Assembly (NCBI GenBank): GCA_932294295.1
Contig: OW028573.1
Location: 58,071,829 to 58,135,828 of the forward strand
DNA length: 64,000 nt
Source of the DNA: Alitta virens
Lineage: Eukaryota > Annelida > Polychaeta > Phyllodocida > Nereididae
Direction of reading: 5' to 3'
Part shown: positions 1-12,503 of the stretch, in pieces
Layout of the letters: every line of letters begins with the position of its first letter
Position numbering within the stretch: the stretch's first letter is position 1
Position numbers and translations under genes: made by a program
The notes under the pieces: generated by a model
What the model was told of the DNA's origin: nothing
Seen by the model: only the letters and a program-made list of their open reading frames with translations
Databases searched by the model: none

Positions 1-447
1 GTTCTGCTCCGAAAAAGAAATTTGACCATATAGAGTATTACTGTACAAAATTTTGTGAGGGTAAGTGCATATAATTAGTGTTAGAGTTCTGTTCCGGAAA
101 CGAAAGTTTTGACTTCGCATTTATTTTTCTTGATTGGAAACAGTGAGAAGCACATGGTGAACCTTATTTTCATTTAATTGCCTTTATTTGCTAGAAAAAT
201 CATTGATATCATATAATACTATTAGATATGAATTATATTTACTATTTCAAATAGAAAATGGCCAAAATATATAGTTTGTTGCAACATAACAGTCTTATAT
301 TTTTTTTGGAAATTACGAAAATTGTGATTTTTATATTCACTGTTTATTTTTCTTAAATCAAAAATTCCCACAGATTTTTCACCTTATTGGCTAGTTTACA
401 CTGTTTTAGCCACAATCATGATACTATAGAAAATATTCGTTATAATT

Positions 448-645
448 CCAGCATGTGTGTGTGTGTGTGATTAGGGCTTTATGTCCTGTATTTCTGCACC
501 TGATGGGCTAATTAGGACAGGCAGGGACCATGGCAATGATATGAAGGATGAAACAGCCATCCAACTAAGGCTTAACCGGGAATTGAACCTGGGACCCAGT
601 GGTTGGAAGCCCAGAGCGCTACCTCTGAGCTAGGCCCCCGCCATT
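448..645 (-). mobile_element. tRNA-derived SINE, complete copy
   Basis: Read on the minus strand, the head at about 645-565 looks like a tRNA. It has an A-box-like TAGCTCAGAGGTAGCGC and a B-box-like GGTTCAATTCC. A body of about 100 bp follows, then a (CA)n tail at 454-469. The copy is flanked by a direct repeat TTATAATT (440-447 and 646-653), which fits a target-site duplication. The tRNA of origin is uncertain. A degenerate second copy lies at 62239-62372. Confidence 0.8.
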
Positions 646-2409
646 TTATAATTTCGGTAAGACTGAAAATGGTTAAATCACCAGTTTCTTAAATGCCTAT
701 CAGAAATTACTTTATAAATATGGGAGTGCTTTCCTGTGTAGAATAAATTTTGTCATAATTTGAAACCATTGTTGTAAATTTCTGAGAGTTATCGATATTT
801 AATGAGGCCTCAAAGATAGCTATTTTTGCTGTTGCGACAGAGCAAATATATGTGAAAAATTGCTCCAAAAGGCACCTAATTTGAGATGCTCCTGTGAAAA
901 AAAAATAAATAAAAATACAATTAAAGAATTCTGGCATAATTTTTCCATGGTTTTGAAGGTCAACCTTTGGATGTGTAAAATTTCAATAAATTCTGAGGAC
1001 CTCATCTAAACCTTAACTCCCTTTATCTCCAAATATTGAAATATTTGCAGCATTAGCGTTCTTGCTATTTCTGACAAACTGCTAAGGTAGGTGCAGAATT
1101 TATGCATCGAGAAATGAGGCAATAATCGCGTATTGTGCCATCGTTTGATTTAGTTCCTTTGTTATAATTTTAGTAGGTGGACGCCAACATGCAGCTAAAT
1201 TTCCTTCATCTCAACTCTTTGAAGGTTGTGAAGTTTTAGACAGGTTTTATTGGACCTTTGTTGGGAAATAAAATGCCAAATTCTGCCACCATCTATAGGG
1301 AGATGATGATTAATATTATAATATTTCGGCAAAAGCTTGAAATACCGTCATGCAATCGAACTTAGAACATTGCAAACTAAGACATTCACATTCTGGACAA
1401 TTAGAGTGTCTATATACCCTCCCATGCCTGTTTTTGGACAAATGTAGTCTGCCCTAGTCACTATGATGTCACAATGGCTAACTTCTGTCAAAAGTATGTC
1501 AGTTTACATGATATTGACTGGTTGACTTAAGTTTCAAATAGGCTGACCTAATAATCGTCGTATGCTATTTATTACGTGATGAGTCAATTATCCATTAAGG
1601 CCGAATGGCAAGACACAATTAAAAGAAAGACATAACTGTGCAAGCTATGAATATATTGCAGTTAAGTTCTATGATCAACAACACAAGAGGCCTAAGTGCT
1701 GTAAGATACATGGATGAAGGGTCTGTCTGCATGCATATGACAAGAACCTAATTAATTTGCCGGAAGAAAGAAATTAAACGAGCAGATGGTCCTGTGCATT
1801 TGATACCCGGAATCCTTATAGGCAGATGTTACATGGGAGAATCCAACCTTTGCAAACATCGTACACTGAAATTTCTTCAGCTAAATACGAAGCTATTTTG
1901 ACCAAGTTTAGAATGACTGAATCAAAATTAAGGTTTGGCCTGACTGCTCTGATACAAAAAGACTAATAATGATCGGGGCTGTTAATTTTAAATACATCAT
2001 CAAATTGTTTACATTTACCTAAATGTTATCATTGTCATATATGATTGCAATTTCATTTCACTTGGGCCTTATGAACCAGGTTCTAACAAAGTATTGGGTA
2101 TAAATCTAAAACTTTGTTAAATGAACAGTCTAAATGTGCTAATTCGAAGTAAGTGTGGCTTTACGAAACTGGAACTTGGCTTGTAAACAACTTCTTGAAT
2201 GCCATAAATGTAAAGTGTGCGTTTAATTTCAATGTAATTGGTACAGTTCCCAATTGGCCACGATGGAATCTTGGCCAGCTTTCGTTTACATAAGATGAAA
2301 TTTGAGAGGCTAATATTACATGCAATGAGGCTAAATTTAGACTGACCAAGTAACCAGTTCTTAAGCTTAGTGATTGGTCAATCCATCCTACCACATAATG
2401 TGGGAGTGC

Positions 2410-2417
2410 TGACGTCA
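2410..2417. promoter_or_regulatory. Perfect cAMP-response element upstream of CRHBP
   Basis: The full palindrome TGACGTCA lies about 310 bp upstream of the CRHBP start codon, with an E-box-like CATGTG just downstream. Mammalian CRHBP genes are known to be cAMP-responsive through a CRE in the proximal promoter, so the site fits. The transcription start is not visible; an AT-rich TAATAAG near 2493 could be a TATA-like element. No ATG occurs between about 2500 and the start codon at 2730. Confidence 0.55.
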
Positions 2418-2729
2418 TTGGGTCATGTGACCCCGAGGAGTTATCAATGAGCTGTGATTGGTGCTTGCGTGCGCGAGCCCACCTAGAGTTGGGCTAATAA
2501 GAGCAAGGCAAGATTCTGCCAAGCAGCACTTAGTTGAGATACTAGAGTTAGTCATAGACTAATTGGCTGTTTCACACTTTCAAATTGCTTCGAGGACCCA
2601 CAGAAGCAACAGACAGCAAAGGAACTATCTGCTTAGGGGAGAAAAACTTTCCCGGCAGCACTGACAGACTGTTCGTCCCACCTGATACACCCAGACCTCT
2701 ATCTCACCGCAGCATTTCTCTTTTGAACC

Positions 2730-5700
2730 ATGAGGATATTCAACTACATCTGGTGCTTACTGCAGTTTGCATTAGTCACATGCTTTTCCATAACTCAGGT
2801 AAGTCGTTTTCCAACTACATTTACATTCAGTTTATTTTTTAATGCATAGAAGTGATAGCACTCTGATTTTGTAATTTATACTAATGTAACAAATGCAGCA
2901 ACAAGCAAATGTCTTTCCAGAAACCACAAATAATGCCCGTGGAAAATTGTTTGTGTATTTGATTTGCTGTGGGTCTGTAGTTGTTATCCTTGTCTGTTTA
3001 GTTATACACTGTGATATTTCAGTGTTCTGTTTAAAACTAAACAAGTACTTCCAAGCCTGAAACTCGAATATTTTGTTAATGACGAAACCCAAGGTTGGTG
3101 CCAAACATGATATCGGGAAATACACAGACCGATTTGAAACTTGACATTAAAGGGAATCTTCCATCTGAGTTTGGGAGTCAGCACTTTAATGTCAAGTTTC
3201 AAATCGGTCTGTGTATTTCTCGATATCATGTTTGGCACCAACCTTGGGTTTCGTCATTAACAAAATATTCGAGTTTCAGGCTTGGAAGTACTAATAATAA
3301 CTGCATTATGTGAAAACACTCCAATCCGATCTTTACCATTCATAGACAAGTTGTGTGGAATTTCGCCAAGTGTAACTTACTTGTTAATTAGTTATTTAAT
3401 TGAAAATGTAGAAAATTTTGCATTTCTGGCTCGAATTTTAAGCTAATATTTTATTGCCTTAAAGGTAATTCAAGAGTCATAAAGTGGTTACAGTAATGGG
3501 CAATAGAGCAAAATGTCCCTCCCTCAACACACTTTCCCGTATATGTATTCTGTCTGTAATGGCCTCAATAGAGGGGTTTTTATGACTTAAGCTTGAGTGT
3601 TTCAGCCATTAATCCCCAGATGTTGACCACAATTCTGATAAGATCAGAAAACAACATGTAAAATAAATAATTGGCCATTATGACGTTGAAAATCCTGAAA
3701 ATTTAATCTATTGATTTCTCTGAAACTATTTAGGATCCTTATTTCATTTTTTCACTGCCGAATTCAGTAGCCCAAGTATGACGATTTGGCAAATTTACAT
3801 TGGATTCCAAAAGGGGCAGTTGAAAGGGAAGTTTCCCTTTATGCTAAAACCCTCCTGCTTGAGAATTGTACGATTTGCTCTTCTTTTGCAGAAAAGACTA
3901 CAAATGTCAAAGAGATTTGAAGCAAAAACCACGGAAGTAAAAGGTAAGCTATTAATTTCTCTTTTTAGCCTTGATTATGCTTGATTCCGAAAGTTCAATC
4001 TGCTTATAAGGATTAACAATTCTTTGGCTACAGGTTGTGTTCAAATGGTGAATGAAGAGGGCACTTATGAATATAAATCATTGGGCACTAATGACGTATG
4101 TGGCCTGTACATCATTGCTAAGCCTAATCAGCTCGTCAGGATCAGATTCAACCATTTCAATGTAAAATGCCACGACGGAGGGTTAGTTGCGGTAAGTTAT
4201 ATCAAGTATCCCTCATTAGTGGCTCTGTTGTGAAGAAAATGATCATATCAAATGATTGTGTTTCCTATGTTTTGCCACCTTGTCTTACAGATATATAGAT
4301 AGATAGATAGACTGATAGATAGACCGATAGATAGACTGATAGACAGACTAACAGATATACTGACAGATAGATAGATCGAGAGTTATCTGTCTATCTGTCT
4401 ATCTGTCTATCTATCTATCTATCTATCTGTTATCTGTCTATCTGTCTATCTATCTATCTATCTATCTATCTATTTATATAGAGATGGTTTTAAAGTTCTG
4501 GCAACCACCTGTAAGACCAGTTAAATGTTAAACCATCGGACGTGACTGAGGTTAATCAGGCTCTGTGAACCAACTGGACCTCACTTTCTCTAATCCGCAG
4601 GTGGTGAACGGCTGGGAGGCTCAGGGCCAGTTTTTCCCAAGTGAATTCGACGCAGACATCCCCATAGAAGAGAGATACAGCACATTCTGTGGTCAGCAAC
4701 AACCCAATGATGTCTACGTTTCCTCACAGAATGTGGCCCTGGTGCAGTCCAGAATAACTAGCCCAGGCCAGGGCTTCTCAGTCAGTGTCACTTTTATCAA
4801 GAATATGCAACGTGAGTAAAAACTTTACTAAATCCCTCAACTCTGTACTTTTCTTTTACATAACGCAAAAGCAATTAGACCATCATCTGACACTTAAGTG
4901 AGTGGATGGTGACTCACGTGAAATACTGACCAACTGACTCTGGTTATTTTTGTGCCCACTGTAAACATAATACAAAAGGGAATGCACCCGTCAACAGCAT
5001 TTCCAAAATTTTAAGCAATTTGACAATCTTACATTTAGCGAAGTTACCTTCTTGAATCGTGGAATTCACATTGTATGTGCAAAAGAAATCCACTTCCACC
5101 AATATCAATTCAATAGAATACAATTGATTTTACATTGTGCAGATCTCTCCTTATTTGCCTCTTTACTGCAAAACCTGAAATCTTGATAGGATTGATAGCA
5201 TGCTACTAAATGTATGGATTTCTATGACACCTCATGTGGTAATCTTTGTATTTACCCAGCTAATTCGTCTTCTAGCTGGTTGACTTTGCTGAATCCTTGA
5301 CACTAACATGAACAATATAGCTCTGACGTCACCATGCAATTTGCCTAATTGTTGTGATAACAAACAGTATTCATGAGCATTAGCTACTGGGTGATGTCAC
5401 CTGCATTGTCAACCAAAAAATATAGTCTCCATGCCGAGATACATAGATTACATGCCATGTAAATATAGTGTGACAAATAAAATTTTGAATGCATCTCTGT
5501 AAAGCTTCCTATAAACTCATATAAGAAATAATAAGCATAGACAGCACTGTATGTCAAGTAATGAAATTCTATAGTGCATAAGAATAAACCACGTGTATGC
5601 CTGATAAACGTTGTATCATATTATCAATATCTCAATGCATCTGGTCTGAAGCTTAGCCAGCTTGTATGATCCGCTACCAGAGGCAGACGTAATAATGAGA

Positions 5701-8700
5701 TGATAAAGTTCGGAGTCCACACCATGTTCCACTTACCCCACGGGTATTAATCGTCCTGTGTTAATATGACCAGCTAAAGAGAAAATTATCTGAAGATGAT
5801 TATTGTGATGATATAGGCCAACTCAGATTTGTAATCACCATGCATTCATAGATTTATTTATGAACACACATGTATATGGATGGTGAAACTGCAGCGATCC
5901 TCCCACGCAGAATTTTTTTATTAACATTTCGATGAGGAATACCTTCGCGCGAACCATCATTATATGTAAATAAACACAGAGAGGTTCTTTCGCGTGACTG
6001 CATGCTGGTGAATAAAGTACTTCCCAAAGTGTTGAAAGGACATCGCACTTCTGAATAATGCATGATCAAAATGAATCACCAATTTTTCCCCAATTCCTAA
6101 GAGAAAACTGCGCTTGAGAGCTTTCATTGCTTTTTACACTGAATGCACCCACGCCTTTTGCATTGTCTAAGTTCTCTTCTACATTTAAACTTCGTGAAAC
6201 TGCCCAGAACAATTATATTTAAAGCGACTACTCTTAGTATTACGCTTTTGTCTGAATTTCCAAAAAAGGAAATTCAATTCAAATGCCTAATGTTTCTGCT
6301 GCGGCCTATGGGGACTTTTTGGAAGTATATGCAATTTCTGCAGCTTGCTTATTGCTTCTGGTGCTCCGTGCACCTATTTGTAATTATCGTGTGCTTTGAT
6401 TGAAATACGAAAAACAAGGCCCGCATCAAGTGCACAATCAAAATAATACTTATACTTTCTAAAACGATTACTACTACTACTCATGTTATTTCTCCCCTTT
6501 AATAATTCACCATACACTGAGATCTTTATGACTAGAATGTTGGTGTAAGTGGTTATACTGACCTTTAGTCTATGTCAAAAACATGACATTGATGGTGGTG
6601 AAGGCATCCCTATAGGAGTGAGCACTGGCCATACGTTATTCTGGTCACTGGGATTCGTGGTCTCTTCCCCAAATGTCAGCACTCGTATTTGCCATGAGGA
6701 GGCTCAGGACTATCAAGAGCCCACTTTTGTGCAATAACTGGGTTATGCTACTGAGTAGTAATGTCATCTCATGCACATTTACTTGCAGCCTGTAACATCG
6801 TTTCCATGTTTGAGCAAGGAACCATGACCATCAAGAATTACGGAATGAGACGGAACTGCAGCGTCTCAATTCTTTATCCACAAAAGATCCGAGTGGTCAA
6901 GATGGACGTTGCCCAGTCCAGCAGATACCCTCCCCTGGACACTTCAAAGCTGCTCGCCAAGTTCCTCCAGAACAAAGAGGTAAGTTGATATGATCCTAGC
7001 AAGGCTAGAATTACTCAGAACCTCGCTAAATAAAAGTGACGAAGTGTAACCACATGTGAAAAAAAAAAGCTTTTTGGTAAAATGAATCTGGTATATACGA
7101 CTACAGCGTACCTTTAGTAGTAAAATTTTATTTAAAGTCGTTTTAAATCACGGTGTCACATTCAATGTACAATACAAAATATATGACCCAAGCCGAAAGC
7201 TTCTGTACGACATATTAGGAACAATAATATACAGTTTGGAAAGTATAAGTATAGAATTAATCTATAAAACAAGTCTATTCTACAATATAGTATATATATA
7301 ATAAAAATAGCACACATATAAAGCACTCCATCGTATAATTCAGCACCTTAGAGGAAATAAAGATTGCACAAATGATTCTTAAATATTTCAATGCACAAAT
7401 TTTGACAAGATTAGTCTGTCACATCTACATTTATAAAAAATTTATATTCGTATTATTTTGGGAATTCAGCCAGCTAGTCACAGCGGATTTGAAGCTGAGT
7501 GATACTTTGCTTCTGATGTTACTTGGTATATGCATCCACAATTTACTTCCATAATACCGAAAACTTGTTTTGCCATATGTCATTGTTTGGAAATGGGGGA
7601 TATGAAAAGTGTCATTTGTCCTCAGATTGTAAAGATCTTCCCTATCTGAAAAAAGTTCCTGTAAGTAAGTGGTGGCCGTTTTACTCTTTATTTTGTATAT
7701 TTGTATAGCCACTGATTTTATGCATCTTTGGGTGATTGTTAATTTATTAGCTTCTCGACATAGTTCTTTGTACAGCATTATATTTTGACATCTTTTCGAG
7801 TTTATCCATGTTTAATTTGCCAGTGAACATCCAGACAAGAAGACAGTATTTAAAGTTGCTACCTATATAACTATTATATAAAGTGTTTTTACATTGTTTA
7901 TCCAAATAGTGTTTTATTCTTTTTAAGGCATTGATTTGCTTACTTGTCTGATTACAGATATCATCTATGTGAATCTTGAAGTTTAGTTTGCTATCGATCT
8001 CTATGCCTAACACATTTATGGATGAGGATGACTTAATAAATTTATCATTTATTCTTAAGGTTTGATTGTTAGTTGTGTCCTGTTTGCTTAGATACATTAG
8101 TTGAAATTTCTCTGCATTAGCTTTCATGTAGTTTGCTTGGAACCATTTCATGGCAATTACACAATCATCTTCCAGGGTTTTCGTGACTTCACTTAAATTA
8201 GTCATTCTGTGTCGAGTGCATGCACTAGAAGATCCTCTGATATGACACCTCCCTAATTAAGCAAAACACTATCAAGCAACCCCCAAATTAAGAAGTATTA
8301 GCCTATCTGATATCTATTAATTAGATCTCACTACTTGATTCAGTCCGAATTGCTGGAAATGCATATTGGTTTTCAATAACACTGATGCACGTGACTGTCA
8401 CATTAAATCAAGTATCTAATACTCGCGTGCAAACGGAGGTGTTGCATAAGTGAGTGCACTTAAAATAATTGCAGCTTACAGGTAATTCATTTTACTTAGC
8501 CCCGACACCTGGTGATGAAAGCTAATTCTTTCTGAGTCATATAATTAGGCAGTATGTTTTTCTAAAGCCTTTATCCTTTTTTATGAAATGTTTGGGAAAT
8601 TTTAGGTTAACTGATGAGGAAAGAAAGATCAGAATAGCTAGAAATCACCAGCACAACACGAGGTAGACCCAGTGTGTCCCAGATAGTATTTCAAATCGTC

Positions 8701-9860
8701 TCCATGTCGGCACGACGTCGGCGATTTTGATTCGTTGTTATATATAGGAACGATGCTGGGCCGATTTGGAATGCTATCAGGGGTATGACTTCACTTCCTT
8801 GAATTCAGTGAATTCTGTAAGAATTCAGCTCGAATGCTGGAATCATGGTGTTCACGCATTCAAATCATTCAAACATGATTTTCACATTTCTCAGATGCAA
8901 ATTAATCAATTAAAACAAGGCAGTGTCAGATCACAGTAAATTTTCCTTTTACGAAATCAATTGCCACATCCCAGGAACTGTCGCAATAGATTGTCATTAT
9001 ATGCCACTGCTCTGAAGTTTAATATCATATCATACAGCAGCTTTTTAGTCATATGACCAGTTGCCAGTTGAGGCAGACGTAATGATGAGATCAGGCTTGG
9101 AATTAAACATTTATCTGGTGTGGGTTGGTTGTTCTACTTGTAATGCATAGAAACTGAGTAAAGGCACCAATATAACATCTAATGCAAACTACCTTCCACT
9201 CAGTCTCACAGTAATCTCACATCTGACCTTCATTTGACTGTGCAATTGATTTTAAGGTGCATACAACCATATACAAAGTGTGTTGCAGTTCCTTTTCCAT
9301 TGGTACAGTACATTTAGGTGCACTCCACTTAAACACAATGGAGTTCATTGAATTCAAACCAGACCCTTTTGTTTCCTTGCAGTGTGATTCACGGGCTGAG
9401 GACTTTGTTGAAGTGTTGGACGGAAATGGACTTGATCCAGGCTACATGTGGCAAGATGGCGTCATTTGTGGCTTACACGAAAATGCAGGTGAGTTGCCAC
9501 AATTCCTGAATGTAGCCTAATCCTTGAATTACCTGACCCTGAATGGAGCAGAGAGCTGGCCTTGTCTCCACTTACTATGCGGAAATTGCACTCATTCTTG
9601 CTGGATATTGTTCATTATAATTTGTCCACTTTCTGAGAAAATGAGATTGAATCGCTACGCTGTAATGATACATAATATGTACTTAATACAATCTCATTCA
9701 ACTACTCGTTTATCTTGCAGGACCAGAAACGTTCTACCTTGGTTGTACTCACTCGGTCGTGAGGATGGTCTCCAGTGGGAAATATTACAACTCAGTAACC
9801 TTCAAGCACATGAAGCTGAATGCTCTGGAGCAGAGCCTGCTTGCGGATGTAGAATGCTAA
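2730..9860 (+). CDS. CRHBP: Corticotropin-releasing hormone-binding protein
   Basis: Secreted glycoprotein that binds and sequesters CRH-family peptides such as CRH and urocortin. Coding exons: 2730-2798, 3892-3943, 4034-4191, 4601-4811, 6789-6979, 9383-9488 and 9721-9860. All introns are GT-AG and all phases agree, giving 308 residues (human 322). The first exon encodes a short hydrophobic signal peptide. After it there are exactly ten cysteines, the number that forms the five disulfides in vertebrate CRHBP. Strongly matching stretches include SSQNVAL, NCSVSILYP (conserved glycosylated N-C-S), EDFVEVL..GLDP and VVRMVSSGK. The start is the first ATG of the presumed leader and gives a good signal peptide. 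Introns hold a hairpin (intron 1), a GATA/TATC microsatellite (intron 3) and an antisense LINE piece (intron 5). I see no frameshift or missing cysteine; the gene looks functional. Confidence 0.95.
3044..3292. repeat. Near-perfect long inverted repeat (hairpin) in CRHBP intron 1
   Basis: Two 109-bp arms, 3044-3152 and 3184-3292, are reverse complements with a single mismatch (GGG against GAG near 3117), separated by a 31-bp loop. The outer ends read AGTACT. The high arm identity means the structure is young or maintained. It could be a foldback transposon, a recent inverted duplication, or a hairpin-RNA source when CRHBP is transcribed. I see no convincing target-site duplication. Confidence 0.9.
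4290..4482. repeat. Palindromic GATA/TATC microsatellite in CRHBP intron 3
   Basis: A degenerate (TAGA/GACA)n tract at about 4290-4380 is followed at once by (TATC/TGTC)n to 4475. The two halves are reverse complements and can fold on each other. The tract sits between exons 3 and 4. Confidence 0.9.
7370..8213 (-). mobile_element. CR1/Jockey-group LINE reverse-transcriptase fragment
   Basis: Antisense to CRHBP in intron 5. Two open stretches, 8205-7747 and 7778-7431, encode the post-palm and C-terminal part of a non-LTR reverse transcriptase. The marker motifs are MKANAEKFQLMYL, INVLGIEIDSKLNF and the terminal segment TFHIPHF..SFRYYGSKLWMHIP, typical of CR1/Jockey-like 3' ends. The endonuclease and YADD catalytic core are missing (5' truncation). 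The frame breaks near 7750, so it is dead. Confidence 0.8.
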
Positions 9861-10694
9861 CGTCTCTCCCACCCAGTCTCGATATAAGGAAACTGTCCAG
9901 CTAGAGCACCGCGGTACATGTGCAAGCCAATCTCATTCAACTGGTCTCTAATTTGTAATTCATGAACTCTAATCTCTGGGTTGATCTCTTAGTTACTATT
10001 TGTTGTTTCGTTGACATGACAGGGTAAACTATAGCTTATATAACATTCCATGGCTAAGCTATAGTGTCATTATATATGTTTTTCATTAATTCCACTAAAT
10101 GTATTTCATCATTTATCCTTATATGTCACTGCTATAATAAACTCCCGTACCTCATTAATGTAATTTCTGTTCAGTTATCATCGGTTATATCATTTCTCAC
10201 ACCTTCACAAACTCCTGTCTATACACTTTTACTGGGCATAACATTTTGTTTATATCTGAGATTAATTGTTCATAAAGAGGGCAATTATTTGATATATAAG
10301 CTCTTAAAATGTCCTGAAAGGCTACACGAAATGTATTATGGCAGCAATCATAGCTATGTGCCACTCTAAACAAAGTCTTGTCAAAAAATGATTAAAGGGA
10401 GTCACACAGGGCACCCTATTACAGTCATATTGACTAACGTAAGAGTGACGACCCCTAGTCATTTTGACGATTCTTCATTCATAGTGTGCTGCTCACCTTT
10501 TGACTCAAAGAAACGATTTTTCATGTGTTATTAAAATGTATGTACTTCAACTTTGTATTAAACTCTATGTGGACCTGTTAAATGCACAAATGACTTTGTA
10601 TTACGTTGGTCTTATTTTATTCAATTCTATCCTATTTGATTTGCTGAATACTTATACTTCTATTCCTGGTTGCTACAGGCAAGGTCTTACTGTA

Positions 10695-10700
10695 AATAAA
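10695..10700 (+). terminator. Candidate CRHBP polyadenylation signal
   Basis: AATAAA about 840 bp after the CRHBP stop codon, followed by AT-rich sequence. The 3' UTR would then be about 0.85 kb. Other AT-rich variants exist nearby, so the end is not certain. Confidence 0.4.
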
Positions 10701-10720
10701 GTTTAAAATGTGCATCATTG

Positions 10721-12262
10721 TAAATAGTATAGACAAATGATATATGTAATTTATCTTGGTGGTGTGCAGACGTCGTTTCGAATAATGAAATATTATATTT
10801 ATGTTAGAATGTCACATTTAACTTATATATAATATAGACTTGTATAAATAGGCCTATATATCGGTATAATATCATGAATGACTTGAAAGATGATGTTAAT
10901 AAATGTCAGAGCAAATTTCCATCCACGTATTTCCAGTTTACCTTATTTTAGGACGATGCTGCAAATATCGAGGTTGTGGAATCATTTCCGGTACTTATCC
11001 TGCAAATGATTACCTTCAGGGATGTGGGGGGGGGGGGGGGTCACAAATTGACAGCCATTTGCCAGAAGGCACTAGAGATACTGTTGTGTTCGGTTCCTGA
11101 ATTTTCTAAATTGCCAACTGCACTTCCAAATGGGTTAAATATGTTGTTGTTGCAGTTCTCAAGAACTTTATACCTTACAGCATTAGGAAATGGCAGTCTA
11201 TAAATAAGATGGCATATTCGTTTTACATTTGTGTCTGACACATTGGTGGCAATGATGGCTTTCATAGCTGATTGGTACGACCTAAATGTATTGCCGTGCA
11301 CAGGCAATGGATCCAAAAATAGGGTAATTTTAGTTTAATGACAATCTAAGCGACAAAGATCATCTAGAAAGTGATTCAAGAACACCACAAGATTACTTCA
11401 TTTAGACCTTGGAGAAATTAGACCTCCGAGTTTAGACTAATTTCGTAATCCTGTTTTGCTTTCTTGATTTTAGAACCCTAAATTCGCATTGATTACAAAA
11501 ACGGTGTTTTTCCAGTTGAGTTCACTTAGTTGTGCATGGCACTGTGAGTGAGACGGTGGCCCGCGTTAATGCAGAAAGAACAAGATTCAAGTATATTTAA
11601 TGATGTAACATCATGAAGATTTGCACCAATGGAATCTCATGGAACTTAACATTTCAAAACATGTCCATTTAAATCAGTATTTCAAGTATTTTCACTCTTA
11701 GCTTCAGTAGTTGCAATCTAGTTAATTACAGAATTTTGATAAACATAACTCAGATTTTTTACCTCAGCGAACGAGTAAATTTTGCCGTAGCGGGCGTCTC
11801 ACTTAGCTTCGAGGGCAGTATATCACTAGTCCTTATGGCCTAGCTGTGCCTTTTGATGGTCACATTAACATGTCTCAGCTATGTTTTACGAAATTATGGA
11901 AAAAGCAGAAATTATTTTTTATTTTCGTTTCCAGAGTAGTCTACGGACACTAGTCCACATACTTGAATGAAACATTCCCAGAATATCTCTAACATATTGT
12001 AGATGTGCCTTTTGAGGGTCTCATGGTTATCAAATTATTGCAATATTCAAGGGAAAATGTTAAAAAATTGTTTTACTTGATTCCACATCTAAGTCACTAT
12101 TAGACCAATCTGGATGAAATCTTTCATTAATTTGTCTAAATTAAAGTACTTTTAAAAAAAATTTCGGTTACCTTAAATAGTGGAAGTGTCTGTCGCCAAA
12201 TCTATATTATGTCATGTTTACAGCGAGATGGCCTTTTATTTTAACAAGCTGAACATTTTATA
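10721..12262. other. Intergenic, no gene seen
   Basis: AT-rich sequence downstream of CRHBP. Apart from a 15-base G run at 11026-11040 and the weak frame at 11041-11316, I see no exon, RNA gene or recognisable element. Confidence 0.5.
11041..11316 (-). other. Unrecognised 91-codon open frame
   Basis: A minus-strand open frame with balanced composition (contains LPVHGNTFRSYQSAMKA and SSAFWQMAVNL) ends beside a run of 15 G (11026-11040). No family was recognised. It may be a transposon remnant or chance; there are no splice sites or neighbours that support a gene. Confidence 0.15.
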
Positions 12263-12503
12263 CATGGCTCATAACCCCTTGTAAAGTAACACAAGTGGCT
12301 AAACCTAGTTCACCCAAGGCTAAACTTACCCATTTTTTCTTTTTGATCATAAATAAGTATTTACTGGAGTTAGTCATATCAGTATAATATGTTCTATTGT
12401 CCGAGCTGAAAGCACCCTCCATTGTAAAAAAAATCCTTTGGCCTTCAGGCACCATGAAGCAAAACAAGTGGCTCAACTTACCCCACCCTCTCCTACCTGA
12501 CAT
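12263..12503 (-). mobile_element. Non-autonomous element, GGGGTAAGTTGAGCCAC family, copy A
   Basis: On the minus strand it begins GTAGGAGAGGGTGGGGTAAG and ends with GGTTATGAGCCATG. The same start, the repeated (A)AGT..GAGCCACTTG motif and the same end recur in copy B at 54068-54569 on the plus strand. This shows a dispersed repeat family with no coding capacity. Confidence 0.65.

Noticed and set aside
565..645. Functional tRNA gene
   Set aside because: The A and B boxes belong to a SINE head with a body, CA tail and target duplication; the cloverleaf stems do not pair well.
2161..2418. 85-codon minus-strand frame overlapping the CRHBP promoter and CRE
   Set aside because: No recognisable motif, no splice context, and it overlaps the likely promoter; best read as chance.
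4290..4482. Regular repeat spacing considered as a CRISPR-like array
   Set aside because: It is a tetranucleotide microsatellite; no spacers and a eukaryotic context.
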